Below are positions 13,513-32,206 of a stretch of DNA of 64,000 bases, in pieces; the stretch's first letter is position 1; each line of letters opens with the position of its first letter. The position numbers and the translations under genes are program-made. This stretch comes from Caenorhabditis elegans (taxonomy: Eukaryota > Nematoda > Chromadorea > Rhabditida > Rhabditidae): contig NC_003284.9 of the NCBI RefSeq assembly GCF_000002985.6, forward strand, positions 10,044,001 through 10,108,000, read 5' to 3'. Under the pieces are notes generated by a model. That model had not been told where the DNA came from and made no database searches. It saw only the letters and a list, made by a program, of their open reading frames with translations.

Positions 13513-13966
13513 AATGGTTTTGTGACAAATTGTTATGATTGAAAAAATTCACGATTACATTCATAATAATCGAAGACCAAATGGGCGGTTGTCATAATGA
13601 ATGTTTTTGTCACGAAAGTTAAATAAGATATCATAAGCGGATTTTTGCAGCTTTTATATTCTGAAAATAATTTTATTCAACTCTATTTAGTTTCATTAAA
13701 AATTATGATTGATACTAAAATGATACTGCTGGGTATCGATGTGCTTGTGATATTTGCCAAGAGCACGAGAAGAAAATCATTCAATGTACACAAACCTTAA
13801 AGTTGTTCCATTATTTTAGTAATGTAATAAGCTTCTTGTCTTGTCTTAAAGATATGCCAGATATTCCTCTAGAAAACAAAAAAAAACAATTGAATAATAT
13901 CAATGAAATTTTAACAGTTAACAATTTTTCAAGGATTAAATATTTATTGCATAATGAAACTTTAAT
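13513..13966. other. Convergent intergenic region
   Basis: This is the space between the 3' ends of cbs-1 (plus) and the small secreted gene (minus). I see no gene in it. Confidence 0.5.
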
Positions 13967-14418
13967 TTACTTCTTTCCATCGAAGAACGTGTTTCCGCCT
14001 CCACAGTTTCTGTTGGTGTTGTTGAAGCAGCAGACACAGGTTCTACGGTCATTTGAGATGAATCCAGATGCGAAGTCCTTTAAAATACAAAATGAATAAT
14101 ATTTGCATCATCCGTAATGAAGTCTACAAAATTATTTTAAGAAATTTCATATTTTTCCTCACCGTGGTGAGGCCGTCTTGAAGAGCTCTAGCCTGGCAAC
14201 ATCCGGAACATCTTTCTGGCGTGGTTGTGTCGGAACATGTTGCGGTTCCTGGGGCTCCGTCAATTGGAGCAGATACGACGGTACGACGGGAGCAGGCTGA
14301 AATAGCGAATGTCATGAATGAATATGACATATCGAACCGAGCACTTACAGAATCCACATGCAAGTCTCTGGGAATAGGCGATGGCGCAGATAGCGAAAAG
14401 GACGATGAAAGAACGCAT
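13967..14418 (-). CDS. Small secreted cysteine-rich protein
   Basis: Three exons, 14418-14349, 14296-14163 and 14077-13967, give 104 aa. The N-terminus MRSFIVLFAICAIAYSQ is a signal peptide. The mature part holds about ten cysteines, in pairs such as CSGCC and TCVCC, followed by a Gly/Asn-rich stretch (NRNCGGGNTF). This suggests a disulfide-linked extracellular peptide. A TATA-like box lies about 35 bases upstream, which implies strong regulated expression. I do not recognise a named family; structural, antimicrobial or cuticle-associated roles are all possible. Confidence 0.85.
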
Positions 14419-14452
14419 TGTGTGGCTTTGTGTTTCTTTAGCGGCTCATGAC

Positions 14453-14460
14453 ATTTTATA
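14453..14460 (-). promoter_or_regulatory. TATA box of the cysteine-rich gene
   Basis: TATAAAAT on the minus strand, 35 bases before the ATG at 14418. Spacing and context fit a core promoter with a very short 5' UTR. Confidence 0.55.
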
Positions 14461-15101
14461 CAAACTCTATGTTATGTTTCCTATCGCATGGTAATCGAAA
14501 AAACGGATATATGTTTTGGGAATACGTTTTCATATTCACAATCATGTTCTCCTGCACTCTGTTTCTCGAGATTGTATTAAAGTTTTGTTGTATTTAGGTG
14601 TCTGACTGTTGTATGAGAACAAAGTGACGTACATATGGTTGCTGAATCCTCTTGATTGAACTGACTTTCTGATAGACCCCGGAAATTTCATAACTATTCG
14701 AAAACATAAGGCACGGAACGTTTTGAAAATAGCGGCACGTACGCAAGCCGGAACCATATTGCGAATCAAAAAATTCGGATTTAAGCACTTGTGAAATAGA
14801 TGTAGATGTACATCAGTTCCACAAAGTTTTTCATTTACCTAGGTATTTTCTGAGGTACTTATGCATCCCCGCCATTTCACAATTAAATTACATTTTTGTT
14901 TATTTCTTCATCGTGAGTTAACATGATGATGATTTCACTCTTTAGGCTCATAAATGTTGGTTTCCTAACAAGGGAAGTGTCTTCACGAGACACCGGACTT
15001 AAAAAGGACATTAGATTGAACTTAAAAGCGTACGCTTGAGCATTCAAACAACTGATGAAAAATCGGAAAAGTATGAATTTTCCATTGTTGAAAATTAATT
15101 G
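14461..15101. other. Intergenic DNA without supported gene
   Basis: Two overlapping minus-strand frames at 14542-14788 are open for 60-75 codons, but neither has splice sites, a signal peptide or a recognisable motif. I see nothing else. Confidence 0.4.
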
Positions 15102-15462
15102 AGGTCAGTTTCCGTAGTTTCCGAAATATTTTGGGTTCGGCAACTTCGGCAATTGCCAAACTTTTTTCGGCAATCAACTGCCGATATCATTGTCAAACAT
15201 TTTGTAGCTCAAAAAAAGCATTCAGAGAGCCTGAAAAATGCTAAATTTTCACTGTAAACGAAAAAAAAAAAACGATCATACGTTTATCCAGAACGCTCAA
15301 AAATATAATTTCAACAAAAAAACATTAAAACCTGGTTGCCGGTAGCCGAAAAGTTGCCGAAGTTTTGGCAACCAAAAGTTGCCGGTTGCCGAAACTTTTT
15401 GGGTTTGGCAACTTCGGCAATTGCCAGTTGCCGAAAATCTCGGTTGCCGCACAGCCCTGTCG
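15102..15462. repeat. Decayed GCCGAA/TTCGGC inverted-repeat element (MITE-like)
   Basis: Two arms about 130 bp long are rich in TTGCCGAA and TTCGGCAA words, separated by about 100 bp of AT-rich sequence. A 20-bp word, GGCAACTTCGGCAATTGCCA, occurs exactly at 15139-15158 and 15407-15426. Reverse-complement copies of the same words lie in between. This pattern belongs to a dispersed palindromic repeat family common in C. elegans, probably a non-autonomous DNA transposon remnant. There is no coding capacity. Confidence 0.75.
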
Positions 15463-16014
15463 TGCACTCAATCAGGGTTGCATGCAAGACTAATAGAGGA
15501 AATATGGTTAATAAAAATAATGCGTTTGTTTGCCATTGTACTCACTTTTTAAGAAGAAATGAGGTTTCAGAAATAAATCCAAAATTGACTTTTTGGTTTT
15601 TTCTAGAATTTTTTGCTTTTGGTTCCAATTTTAAAACCAAAACAATCGTTTCGAATGCACTAGAGAGCACTAATTTATGAATAAAATTAAAAGAAAAAAC
15701 CTTTTTTTTTCCCAAATCCTACCTTTCTCGTTGTATAAAAATGATATTCGTAAACATCGGTCATCAAAACTCCAACTACAAGCGAATCAATAATTTCATG
15801 AAGTGGGAAACAACATTTCTCACAAAAACTTTAGGAATCGGAATATCTCTAGCAAGTTCACAAATATCTTTCAACTGTTGAAGTTCTTAAAATTCAATAA
15901 TTGCTATTTTTCAGCAATTAGCATTGAGGTATCTCATGAAAATTGAAAATTTTAGCTCATGAAAAACATCAGCAGTTTTTTCAGGTCACAGGCATAAATT
16001 TAGGGGATGGCGTA

Positions 16015-16330
16015 TCAAACTTGTGACCTAGATAATCGCGTGAAAACGTAAAAATCTGAAAGCTCATGCCTGATTACCCATATCCCTAAACTTAAAGACC
16101 AATAGCTCAATTTACAAAATAAATTGGTTTGTGACCTATATAATCGCGTGAAAACGTAAAAATCTGAAAGCTCATGACTGATTACCCATATCCCTAAACT
16201 TAAAGACCAATAGCTCAATTTACAAAATAAATTGGTTTGTGACCTATATAATCACGTAAAAACGTGAAAATCTGAAAGCCCATATTTGTTTACCCATAAA
16301 CTTAGGTTTATAGGTCCGTAGCTCAGTTTC
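16015..16330. repeat. 108-bp tandem repeat, about 2.8 copies
   Basis: Copies begin near 16021, 16129 and 16237, each starting TTGTGACCTA and containing ACGTAAAAATCTGAAAG. The first two copies are nearly identical; the third has diverged and loses similarity near 16320. The period is divisible by three, so it produces an artificial repeated reading frame on the minus strand. Confidence 0.9.
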
Positions 16331-16524
16331 GACTTTTAGACTACATTTTTCAGAGTTTTCAACTTCTTTTACACAAATCAATCAGAACTAAGTTTAAATT
16401 ATATTCCACGTTTTTGCGTGAGTCAATTTAGGGAGAAAATTGAGTAAAAAAAATCATTTCTTGCTTTTCGTAAGCTAACCATCGATTGTTTTCTTTTTGC
16501 TTGGATTGCTTTTACGTCAATACA

Positions 16525-17681
16525 ATGATGTGAGTTTTTAAAAGTTAAAAATAAATCAGATTTATTTAAAAATGCTTTTTCGTGAGTTCATGCAAAAATA
16601 TTCCACACAACAGAAACTTGAAATATTTCAATTTTTCAGGCGACTTCTGGCTAAAAATAATCGTATTGCTAAGAGATATAAACTGATTCATAAAGTGGGA
16701 TCCGGATCGTTTGGTGAAGTATGGCAGGCGACTGATAAGTTGGAAGGAAACGTTGCAAAAATCGTAAAGATTATCAATAAATACGTTGGTGGAAGTGGTC
16801 CCAGAGACATCTTGTATGATAATGAGATCGAGTTCTTCAAATATTGCCATGATGCTCCGAATATTCCAACTCTTTTCCATCATTTCAGTCATGTTGGATT
16901 TAACGTTCTCGGTTAGTAAATTTGTTTAATGACACAATCAAGTTCTTAAGTTTTCAGTTATGAGCGAAGAAGGTCAAAACCTGCGTGAAGTGGCTAAACG
17001 TTCACCAGGATCATTTTCATTGAATAATTTGATCAGAATCGCGTACCAAATCGGATCCACTCTGTGCTTTATTCATGACAAATCATTTATTCATCGCGAT
17101 CTCAAAGCTGAAAACGTTCTTGTCTCTCTGAAGAACAAGGTGAGTTGGAAATACAACACTGAAAATATTTATTCCGACTACTTTCAGGTTTGTAAGATGG
17201 TGTTGATCGATTTTGGAAATGCAGTCAGATTTAAGGATGTGAACGGAAATGAGCTGCCTGAGTTTAATGATGGCTTTGACTACACCCATTGTACTCATAA
17301 AAGCATTAATGTGCTCCTAGGAATATCTCACACGCAGAATGACGATTGGGCCTCGTTGGTTTATCTACTGCTGGAGATGCACGGTGTGACTTGGGGCTCG
17401 AGAACTGGTGAAATGTTTATGAATAAAGTAGAATTCGTAAGTTTTTTAACAACTGGATTTTTCATCAATAAAATATTACTTTTCAGGAAGCTAATCCTAC
17501 AGAAATCCTTGTCGATAAGATGCTTTGGATTCATAAAATGTACCAGGATAGTGTGGAACTGAACATGGGAAGAGAGAACAACAAACAGATTATGGATAAT
17601 TTGGCAAAGGCTCGCGAGAACTTCGACTGTGAATCGGATATTGTCTTCGAGATGGTTGGTGGAGCAGTTAAGATTATTTAG
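16525..17681 (+). CDS. CK1/TTBK-family protein kinase
   Basis: The model is 16525-16529, 16640-16911, 16958-17139, 17188-17436 and 17487-17681, giving 300 aa. It is a single kinase domain: P-loop GSGSFGEV, a lysine in the AKIVKI strand, HRDLKAEN catalytic loop, DFGN magnesium loop, and the CK1-like segment NDDWASLVYLLLEMHGVTWG in place of a classical APE region. Catalytic residues are intact, so activity is expected. C. elegans has an expanded CK1 superfamily, with many members expressed in the male germ line; that role is inference. The start is uncertain. A 5-base coding exon (ATGAT) spliced to the acceptor ending 16639 gives MMRLLAKNN. Alternatively, the unspliced ATG at 16572 adds 22 residues in the same frame. 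AATAAA at 17752-17757 is a likely poly(A) signal. Confidence 0.85.
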
Positions 17682-18785
17682 AAGAAGAGAAAATTGAAGA
17701 AGATGAATTGAATTATAGAAATATAATTTTATTGCTTGATATTTAAATAGAAATAAATTCATGAAAATTCAAATGGTTTTGTAGTTCCTACATAGTACAT
17801 AAATGTAAAATTTCAGAATACTTTCCAAGCTTTTAAGTTTTGTCTCGTCGTGTTTTCTTCTCTGAACGAGTCATTACACACTATTGGATGTCGCCTATGG
17901 ACCTTAACTTGTATCTGGGCACCAATCATTTATCCAAGTAGTCTACCGACCATCAATATGTGTTCAGTCCATCACAAAACTATTTTCTTGAGCCAGCTCT
18001 CAGGAAATGCCCTTTCTTGGACATATTTACGATTGTTGTTTAGTTCACGTTTTTCGGTCAAAGTCTGATCATCTAATCATTGTTCCGGGACTACATGGGT
18101 CGCTCTGACACTCTCAGAGAGGGTTATTGTGAAAGTTTTTCGAAAATGTAGAAATATTCGTAAAAAACTTCTTCACGATGACATATTTTCACCGACTACA
18201 TGTGTTTGTCTATCTTACCGTTGTTGCGGTTTTGCGTCTCCAATGCAATGTTTCATCTGTTTCGCTCAGATAAAATTCAATAAAGCAGTTTTTAACTTTG
18301 CAAGTACATCAAAAATGCGGAACAAGATATTTGGAGTACAAATTTAAAAATTTGAGAATTTCCTTATTCAGACGGCTACGCAATACGCACTGAAAATGTT
18401 AGAAATTGATTCCACTAACGATGTTGAGGTACCTGATTCAAAAATTTAGTACTTTATGAATGTTTTTATCGAAGACTATTTACAGCATTGTTCATATTTG
18501 ACAATAAAATCCGATTCAGGAATACATTGTAAATCAACCTTAGGGACCAACTGTTTGTGCTCGGTGAAGGCAAGAAAGCTAACCAATATTTCAAATTGTT
18601 CTAGAAATCGAACAAAAGACAAGACACTTGGAGCCAAGCCATAAGAAAACTGAACAAGAAAAAACTCGTTATACAAAAAAAGCGGCGGATGGAAGGAAAG
18701 GAATAGTTTTAAGAAACCAGTAAAACCAACTTGATATGAGTTCAGATACAATGGATACTTCATAAATTAAATGAAAATTGAATGA
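17682..18785. other. Convergent intergenic region
   Basis: Separates the CK1-like kinase and the MLCK-like gene. Short frames exist on both strands, but none has splice support or a recognisable motif. Confidence 0.45.
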
Positions 18786-25822
<7,037 letters not shown>

Positions 25823-28690
25823 GAGTTTTCATTAAAAATAAGAATAGTGAAATACGGGTCAAACAAGGGGAATGAGGACAAGAAGCAGAATTCCAGGCCG
25901 CTACCGTTCTGATTTTTTACACGACGATTGTGAAACGATGACTAATATTTGTTCCCCCCGTTTTTCTATCAATCAAACGTTTAAGAAGGGAATGAATATA
26001 GCAAACAGGGAAATCAGGAAAAGGAATTTTTATTGAACAATTGACAGGCGGCAAACAATAACAACAAGAAAAATATAACTTGAAATATTAACTCTTACTT
26101 TTAAATGTGTAACTGAGAATATAAAATATAAAGCGATGCATGAAACACAAAATATATTTGTGTGTGTGTGTCAATTTCCTATGTCAATTTCTTTTTTCCA
26201 TGTCAATTTCCTAGGCCACCTTGAAACAAAAAACTATGATAAAATTTTTGTTTGTTCTAGATAACTAATAAAATTAAATAAACCTTCAATCTATGAGGAA
26301 CTGATGTAAAAAATACGTATGGAGACGGTTTGTTGATCAATTTTGAAATTTTTTGTCTCAAAATCAAAAAACTATTCAGTCAGTTTTTAGTAAAACATTA
26401 TTACGACAAACGGATCAGTTTATTCATTTATTAAACTCAATTTGCTTCCAATAATAAGTATATTCTTGATGACAACCAACTCAAGATGCTGAACAATTTA
26501 GAAGCTCCATTTACTTGATCATAATTACTCGATTGTGTTATTGTTCTTTTTTTGAGAAAATTAATATATAAATCAAAATGTTCTCAAACTAATACCAAAA
26601 AGTGAAAATTGAAAAGGCGAGTAGAAATGAGGAACATCAAAAGGCAGGTACCCCCTCTTTGGAACATCAATAGAAAACCAACAAAAAGCAAAATACATAA
26701 CTTGCTGAAGGTATTTTTTGGATTGATGTTGTTTTAGAGAAAACAATAATGTAAAAATAACTTATCACTCTGAAAATTGCATTTCGTCTATTTGTTTTAC
26801 TTGTTTTCTCTACGTATTTTTAAGCTTCATAATATGAGAATACTGATAGGGGTGAACTTTTACAACTTTCCCGGAAATTATATTTTTCGGTAGAAAAGGT
26901 TTGAGGATTGGATCACAAAAAGCTGTGCGAGGTGGTGGTGACTGTCTCAAACATTCGATGAGCAAATAAAGTGGGTGGTTTGAGTTTTGGAGAAATTGAC
27001 GGCGGAAGAGTGTTTTGAGGTAGTAAGAGGTGTACAGGAGGAAAATAATTGGAATCTTCTGAACGATGGTGTGGATGAATGAAAAACATGCACTGTTTAA
27101 AAAAATCTCTTGGAATGTCGGAATGAATGAAAATACATAATTCAATCCCTTTGGCTAAGCGGCTAATTGTTGAAGGATATTACATTTTCAACAGGAAAAA
27201 AACAATAGTAGAAAGAAAAGCTATGAAATTCACACGTGTTGAGAAACGGAAAAAAGATAAATTTGATTTTTTAACGTTTCTAGGTAGAATTCGGAAATTA
27301 TATTCTACTCGTATCACGGAAATGCATTAGTCTATAATTGAGTTGAAGTCTCCAATAAATTTTTCTAATATTTGAAACAAAAATTCTTAAATAATTTGAA
27401 ATAACTTCAGTGGGAGGTAAATGCTGCTCTTTGGTGAGAAATGTTTCACACATTTTGCGCACCGTGCTCATTTGTTTGCAGTTCACGTCGGGTCGGCCAG
27501 TAACAAGTTTTTCGTTCAGTTAATTTTTACGCGTCCGTTTTCTGCTAACTATTTCAATGTGTGCTAAGCAAAACACTTGTTTGACAAATGTGTCTATGTC
27601 TATTTCGGGTTGCTTCATGGCAATTCTTAGACCTTTTGTGCAATTTTAAACCTTTTTTTAGAATGTCGGCAGAGACATAGGATGATACAATGATAAAATA
27701 TGATGAATAAAAACTACAACGAAGAAATAACGTTGAATCGAGAATTGAAAGGAAACTATGATCTTGGATGATTCACACATATTTTGAGAGAGAGTCGAAA
27801 CAATTGACAACAAAACATCGCAGATAAAGTGTGTCGCTTCTATCTCCAAAAAAGCCTACATCACAAAGTCTACAAAAAAAAACTATCAGGACGTATTAAA
27901 AAAGTGGAAAAATAACGTGACCAATAGTCTAGGCGGAAGGTACCACAACCAAGCTGCATTACAATCAATAGGTCGGAGGGATCATAAGAATGAGAGGCGA
28001 AAGCGCTCCTCTGCGGGAGCACTAACTGGAGCTCGAGGCCCCTCGGCTGAGAAATCGCTTTTTGTCAAAGTGTCTGCGTGTCTTTAAGCTTGGTCTCTTA
28101 GCATCGCAACCCATTGAAGATCTTGGTTGGGGGTGTTCAGTAATTGACTCCACGTCATTTTATCTCTTTACTATCTGATTTATCTCTTCACAACAGAAAC
28201 CATGGTAATATAGGAATAATTTATTTGTATTTTGGCAGGGAATCTTCTAATAAATCTTTTAATAAACAATAAACGCGAGTGAAACTTTGACAAGATATAA
28301 ATCTATCACAAAATAAAACGAACCGTAAGATATAAACATGATCACAAATGCTGTTGGATAAATGGCGTTCAGAATATGAACATTGAAAATTTCAATATAA
28401 CAACAAAATGTCTCTGGAAATTTCTAACGGAACATTCAAAACTCAACTGTCTTTTCTTTAAAAAAAACGAATTGTTTGATTTGTCAAATATCTAAATATT
28501 ATTTTTTTCAGCTAATAGGTCAATAACTGAAATTTCGAAATCAAATGAAAAATAATTATAGTTTCGAAGTAATCTCAATAAAATCCGAGCATGAATGGTC
28601 TTCGAACATTCTAAGTTCTATTTCACAAAAACTTAGCCATAAATTACTTAAGCGAGAATTGTTAATCTCGAATTTTTAATTTTTTCAAAC
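25823..28690. other. Upstream region of the MLCK-like gene
   Basis: AT-rich DNA of about 2.9 kb. It contains a GT microsatellite followed by three TGTCAATTTC words at about 26158-26215, an open but unsupported minus frame at 26810-27145, and a GC-richer island at about 27930-28150 (see findings). I can support no gene. Confidence 0.45.
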
Positions 28691-30274
28691 TCAAACAGGT
28701 GCCATATCACCAAACATTAAAGTTCTCATTTTGTCTGATAAATTATCTTCCTTTTCAAACGCTTCTTCGTTTACCAACGGAATATTGTTTTTGAGCATCT
28801 CAATACTCAACTCCAACAGATAATCGATGCACTCCGTCCTGAACAATAATTTTTGGTCCTTTGAAATCACACATTTTCATCATACAACTCACATGATCTT
28901 CGTTGATTCCCAAGTCGGGCCCCACACAAAAAGTCCGTGATTCCTGACGAGCACTGCAATTGCTTGGGGATAGTTCTCGAGAACACCTCTTATTGGTTCC
29001 TGAAAAAGTGCAATATTGATAAAGCAATCTGGTTGCATTGGTGATCTATTGATTGCACATACCAAAAGTTGGCTTTCACTCGGCATATTGTCTATGATAG
29101 GAATGGTCAAAGTGTCGGAGTATTTGAGAGCTTTTCCGGAAAATGGATCGTATATCCCTTTAATATATTCCTGATGGGAAATTTCGAAAACGTTGGATTT
29201 GATGAGTTGCGTAATGAGGTTGGCACATTTTGAGTGAGTATGAATTACGCATTCGCTTCCTGAAAATAAAAAAGATTCTAAAGTTATCAAATTTTTTGCA
29301 AAATAATTTGTTCAAAAAAGAGCCAAGTTCATCAATTGAAATAGCTTATAAAGGTTATTTTATTGGTAAACATTTAGTTGTCGAAGTAATGTGGCTTTGA
29401 TATACAGATTCAGATTTTATGTGAAAAACAAAGAAAATTATGTAAAAAATAATTCACGTTAAGATATGCATTACATAAAAGTCAATTGTTTTATCTTTTG
29501 GTTTTACCACTGAAGACGTGTATTCTTGAATTTTTGAACACTATTAAAAATCAAAAAGTATAATCAATTTCATATTTAGCGACTAAATATTCTCACTAAA
29601 CACTACTTATTTTTTTCTCACTTCTAGCAAAATTTTCCAACTAAAGGTAATTCGAAGTTCGTAAAACATCAATTATTTAATTTTTCAATCTCAAAAATGA
29701 GTTTTTTTGATTGAGCGTTATTTGTTCAACTGTAAAATCTTCATCAACATTTGTGACTCTAGACATCCTGCAAAAGTATCAAATTACCGTTTAAAAACTG
29801 CTAACCCACTCAATTCTCAAAAAACTGACCAGTCTCTTTCATAATCAGCGAGAAGAGCACTGAGCACGATGAAACAGTGATCCTTTTGTTAGGCGGTCGT
29901 TGAACCTCAGTTTTATCCTTCATATTGTAAACAAACACGTCCTGCCTACAAACAAAAAAATTAATGTTCAACAACGGAACTAATTGAGTTTTGTAAAAAC
30001 TCACTCTCGGATACGCTCTTTTTGAAGTGCCGACGGGGATATCATCAACTCACTTCCGGAAATGCATCCCATTGCTCCACCACTTCCACGCATCCAGCCA
30101 AGCTTATAAAACTGAATCATCAGTTCTGTGAAATTGCGAATTGTCATTGGCTGAATACAAATAAGTTTCAGAGTGAAATGTTCAAAATTCAATTACCTCC
30201 TCGTCATTTCTATTGTCAATTGTGGTGTCAACCACTAAATCTTTAAAATTTGGGTCATTTACAAACTCTACCAT
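28691..30274 (-). CDS. Methylthioribulose-1-phosphate dehydratase (MtnB/APIP)
   Basis: Six exons, 30274-30197, 30150-30005, 29945-29830, 29259-29063, 28999-28893 and 28838-28691, give 263 aa. This is a class II aldolase/adducin fold enzyme of cytosolic methionine salvage; it dehydrates 5-methylthioribulose-1-phosphate to the diketo intermediate. Zinc ligands are visible as HTH (H120, H122) and H200 in RNHGLFVWG. E144 in SHQEYIKG matches the catalytic acid region of human APIP, and PSALQKERI matches the family segment. The N-terminal glycine loop reads GWMRGSGGAMGC, slightly unlike the usual GTGGGIS. From memory this is the C. elegans MtnB orthologue ZC373.5, of the same length. It shares a sulfur-metabolism theme with cbs-1 about 15 kb away, with no sign of co-transcription. 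Confidence 0.93.
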
Positions 30275-31258
30275 AGTTCGCAAATTAATCTCAAACAAAT
30301 AAAGTTTTAGAACGCAAAAGGTGTATTGTGCTGGTAGAGATAATAAAAAGGCACAGTGTGGCCTGCTCTCTTCAATACTGTCTCGTTTGTGAGTTTCTCT
30401 AATCTCTCCGTCTGTGGCAAGCACTCTTGTTGTGTTGGTCTCTTTCTCTCTGATACTAGGAGAGGTCAGACAATTTGTGGTGGCAACATCGATTTTTGGT
30501 CATTTCCTGGTTATTCTGGGAAACAAGCTAATTGAACCGCTATGAATGGAAACACAAATACATATAAATAAACATGCACATTTGTAAAAAACTCGGACAT
30601 TACTCAATAATGCAATTTAGAATCTGAAAATTAAGATCTAACTAAAAAAATAAACATTTGATAAATTATGGAGAACAAAACACTCTGATTGCTGAAGTTT
30701 AATATTCGAAGTATAATCTAAAATCCTCTGGAACTATCTGTTAATTTTTCTATTTTAACCATTGTGACCACGAATATAAAATGAAACTTTATTTGACCAT
30801 ACAAACCGCAATGAAACAAACGCTGAGCGGAACGTTGAAACCATACGTCGTCAGCAACTGGGGTGTGGGAAAAACTGAAATGATAAACAAATCATATCAT
30901 CTGTGATCCAGGATTTGGAATCCAGAAACACTTTTTCGTATCATCCAGATGCCGTACCGATGTCAATTGTTGAACAAGCGTCTGCGAGAACCTAATGAAA
31001 AAGTAGTCATTTCCATATAATGTCGAAAAAGGGAATCGTATAACGTAACAGTGTACAAGACGATCATTGTGATAAATAGAATGCGAACTGCATAGACAAA
31101 GACAATCTTTCTCTTCCTGCGCTAACGTAACAATCCTGTTAGCCGTGCACTTTTTTGTCTTGCGTAAGTCTCGAATGCATGATAATACTTGCCGATGGCA
31201 ATCAAACAAGCATTTGATAAGTTTTTTGTCTGAAACGGCAAAAACCCAATTGCGCGCT
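30275..31258. other. Divergent promoter region
   Basis: Lies between mtnB (minus) and the Ser-Gly protein gene (plus). A TTGATAAG word at about 31212 is a GATA-factor type site. The minus frame at 30892-31209 has no supporting features. I see no gene. Confidence 0.45.
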
Positions 31259-31266
31259 TATAAAAG
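31259..31266 (+). promoter_or_regulatory. TATA box of the Ser-Gly protein gene
   Basis: TATAAAAG in a GC-flanked context, 41 bases before the ATG at 31300. A GATA-type site lies about 45 bases upstream of it. Confidence 0.65.
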
Positions 31267-31299
31267 GGCGCATCCAGAATCCAGAAGGTATGCGAAACT

Positions 31300-32206
31300 A
31301 TGAAGATTGCACTGTATTCTATTCTTCTCATTACCGTTTGTTATTTATCATCTACAGATGCTTATTTATTTGACCCTAAGGCAGTCGATGCTCTTCTTAG
31401 AGAAATTCGAGCAAGGTTACAGGCGACAGGCAAAGAGCCTCACGCAAGGAAAATTGAGCAGGAAACTGAAGAAATTAAAAAAGAAGAGCTAATGCAAGCT
31501 GAGGATGTGGAAGGTTCTGGATCAGGAGAAGAAATTGAAGGATCCGGAGAAGTTATCAGTACAATAACCGGAGTACCAATTATGGACAATGAAGAGAAGA
31601 AAGACTTGAAACCAGAAAATTTCCCAAGACCCGAACCAATTTTTGATAAATATGGAAATTTGAAAAGCAAGGACAAACTTGAAGCGTTGACATATTCCAA
31701 CTTTAAGAAACAAGCACCTGCGACCTTGCAAGGTAAGAAATGCAAATAGTTTGTTATATTTCAAAGTTTTAAAACATTTTGCGGCGATTTCAGGTTCTGA
31801 TAAATTTTTTCCTTCGAAACCCTATAATTTTGTTCTTGAAAAATAAAATTCACCGTCTAATGTGAAAGTTACTACATAAACCGTTATATTTAATGAAACA
31901 TTAAACGGTTTCTAATAAATTTTGATCATTTTTCAGATCACTACAATTTAAATCCTACTGGCACATTACAAATGCTTCAAGGACTCGATATTCATGGTAT
32001 TTCTCTATAATTCTTCTAGTTCTCAACATCCAGTTTCGATTTCAGGAGGCTCTGGTGGATACCATAGAGCACTTTCCGGTGGATATCTTCCTCCATCAAC
32101 ATATGATCCTTATAACGTGAATTGGCACAGTTATGGGGATGAGGGTGTCAAAATGAAGGACAAGGCGATCTCTGTATTCAGAAGGGTTATTGCACCTGGA
32201 CGTTGA
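31300..32206 (+). CDS. Secreted acidic protein with Ser-Gly glycosaminoglycan-type sites
   Basis: Three exons, 31300-31732, 31937-31996 and 32046-32206, give 217 aa. MKIALYSILLITVCYLSSTDA is a signal peptide. A charged helical region (about 25-68) is followed by EDVEGSGSGEEIEGSGE (about 68-84). Here Ser73, Ser75 and Ser82 sit in acidic Ser-Gly contexts, as in nematode chondroitin-proteoglycan core proteins. The C-terminal third is Gly/Tyr/Pro-rich (GGSGGYHRALSGGYLPP). It probably acts in the extracellular matrix. The TATA box and GATA-type site suggest strong, possibly intestinal, expression. It is not one of the cpg genes I can name. Confidence 0.88.

Noticed and set aside
5698..15494. Shared 16-mer TGCATGCAAGACTAAT near 5700 and 15480
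   Set aside because: One 16-base match in 64 kb is expected about by chance and no similarity extends beyond it.
16015..16218. 67-codon minus frame with repeated SYWSLSLGIWVI units
   Set aside because: An artefact of the 108-bp tandem repeat, whose period is a multiple of three.
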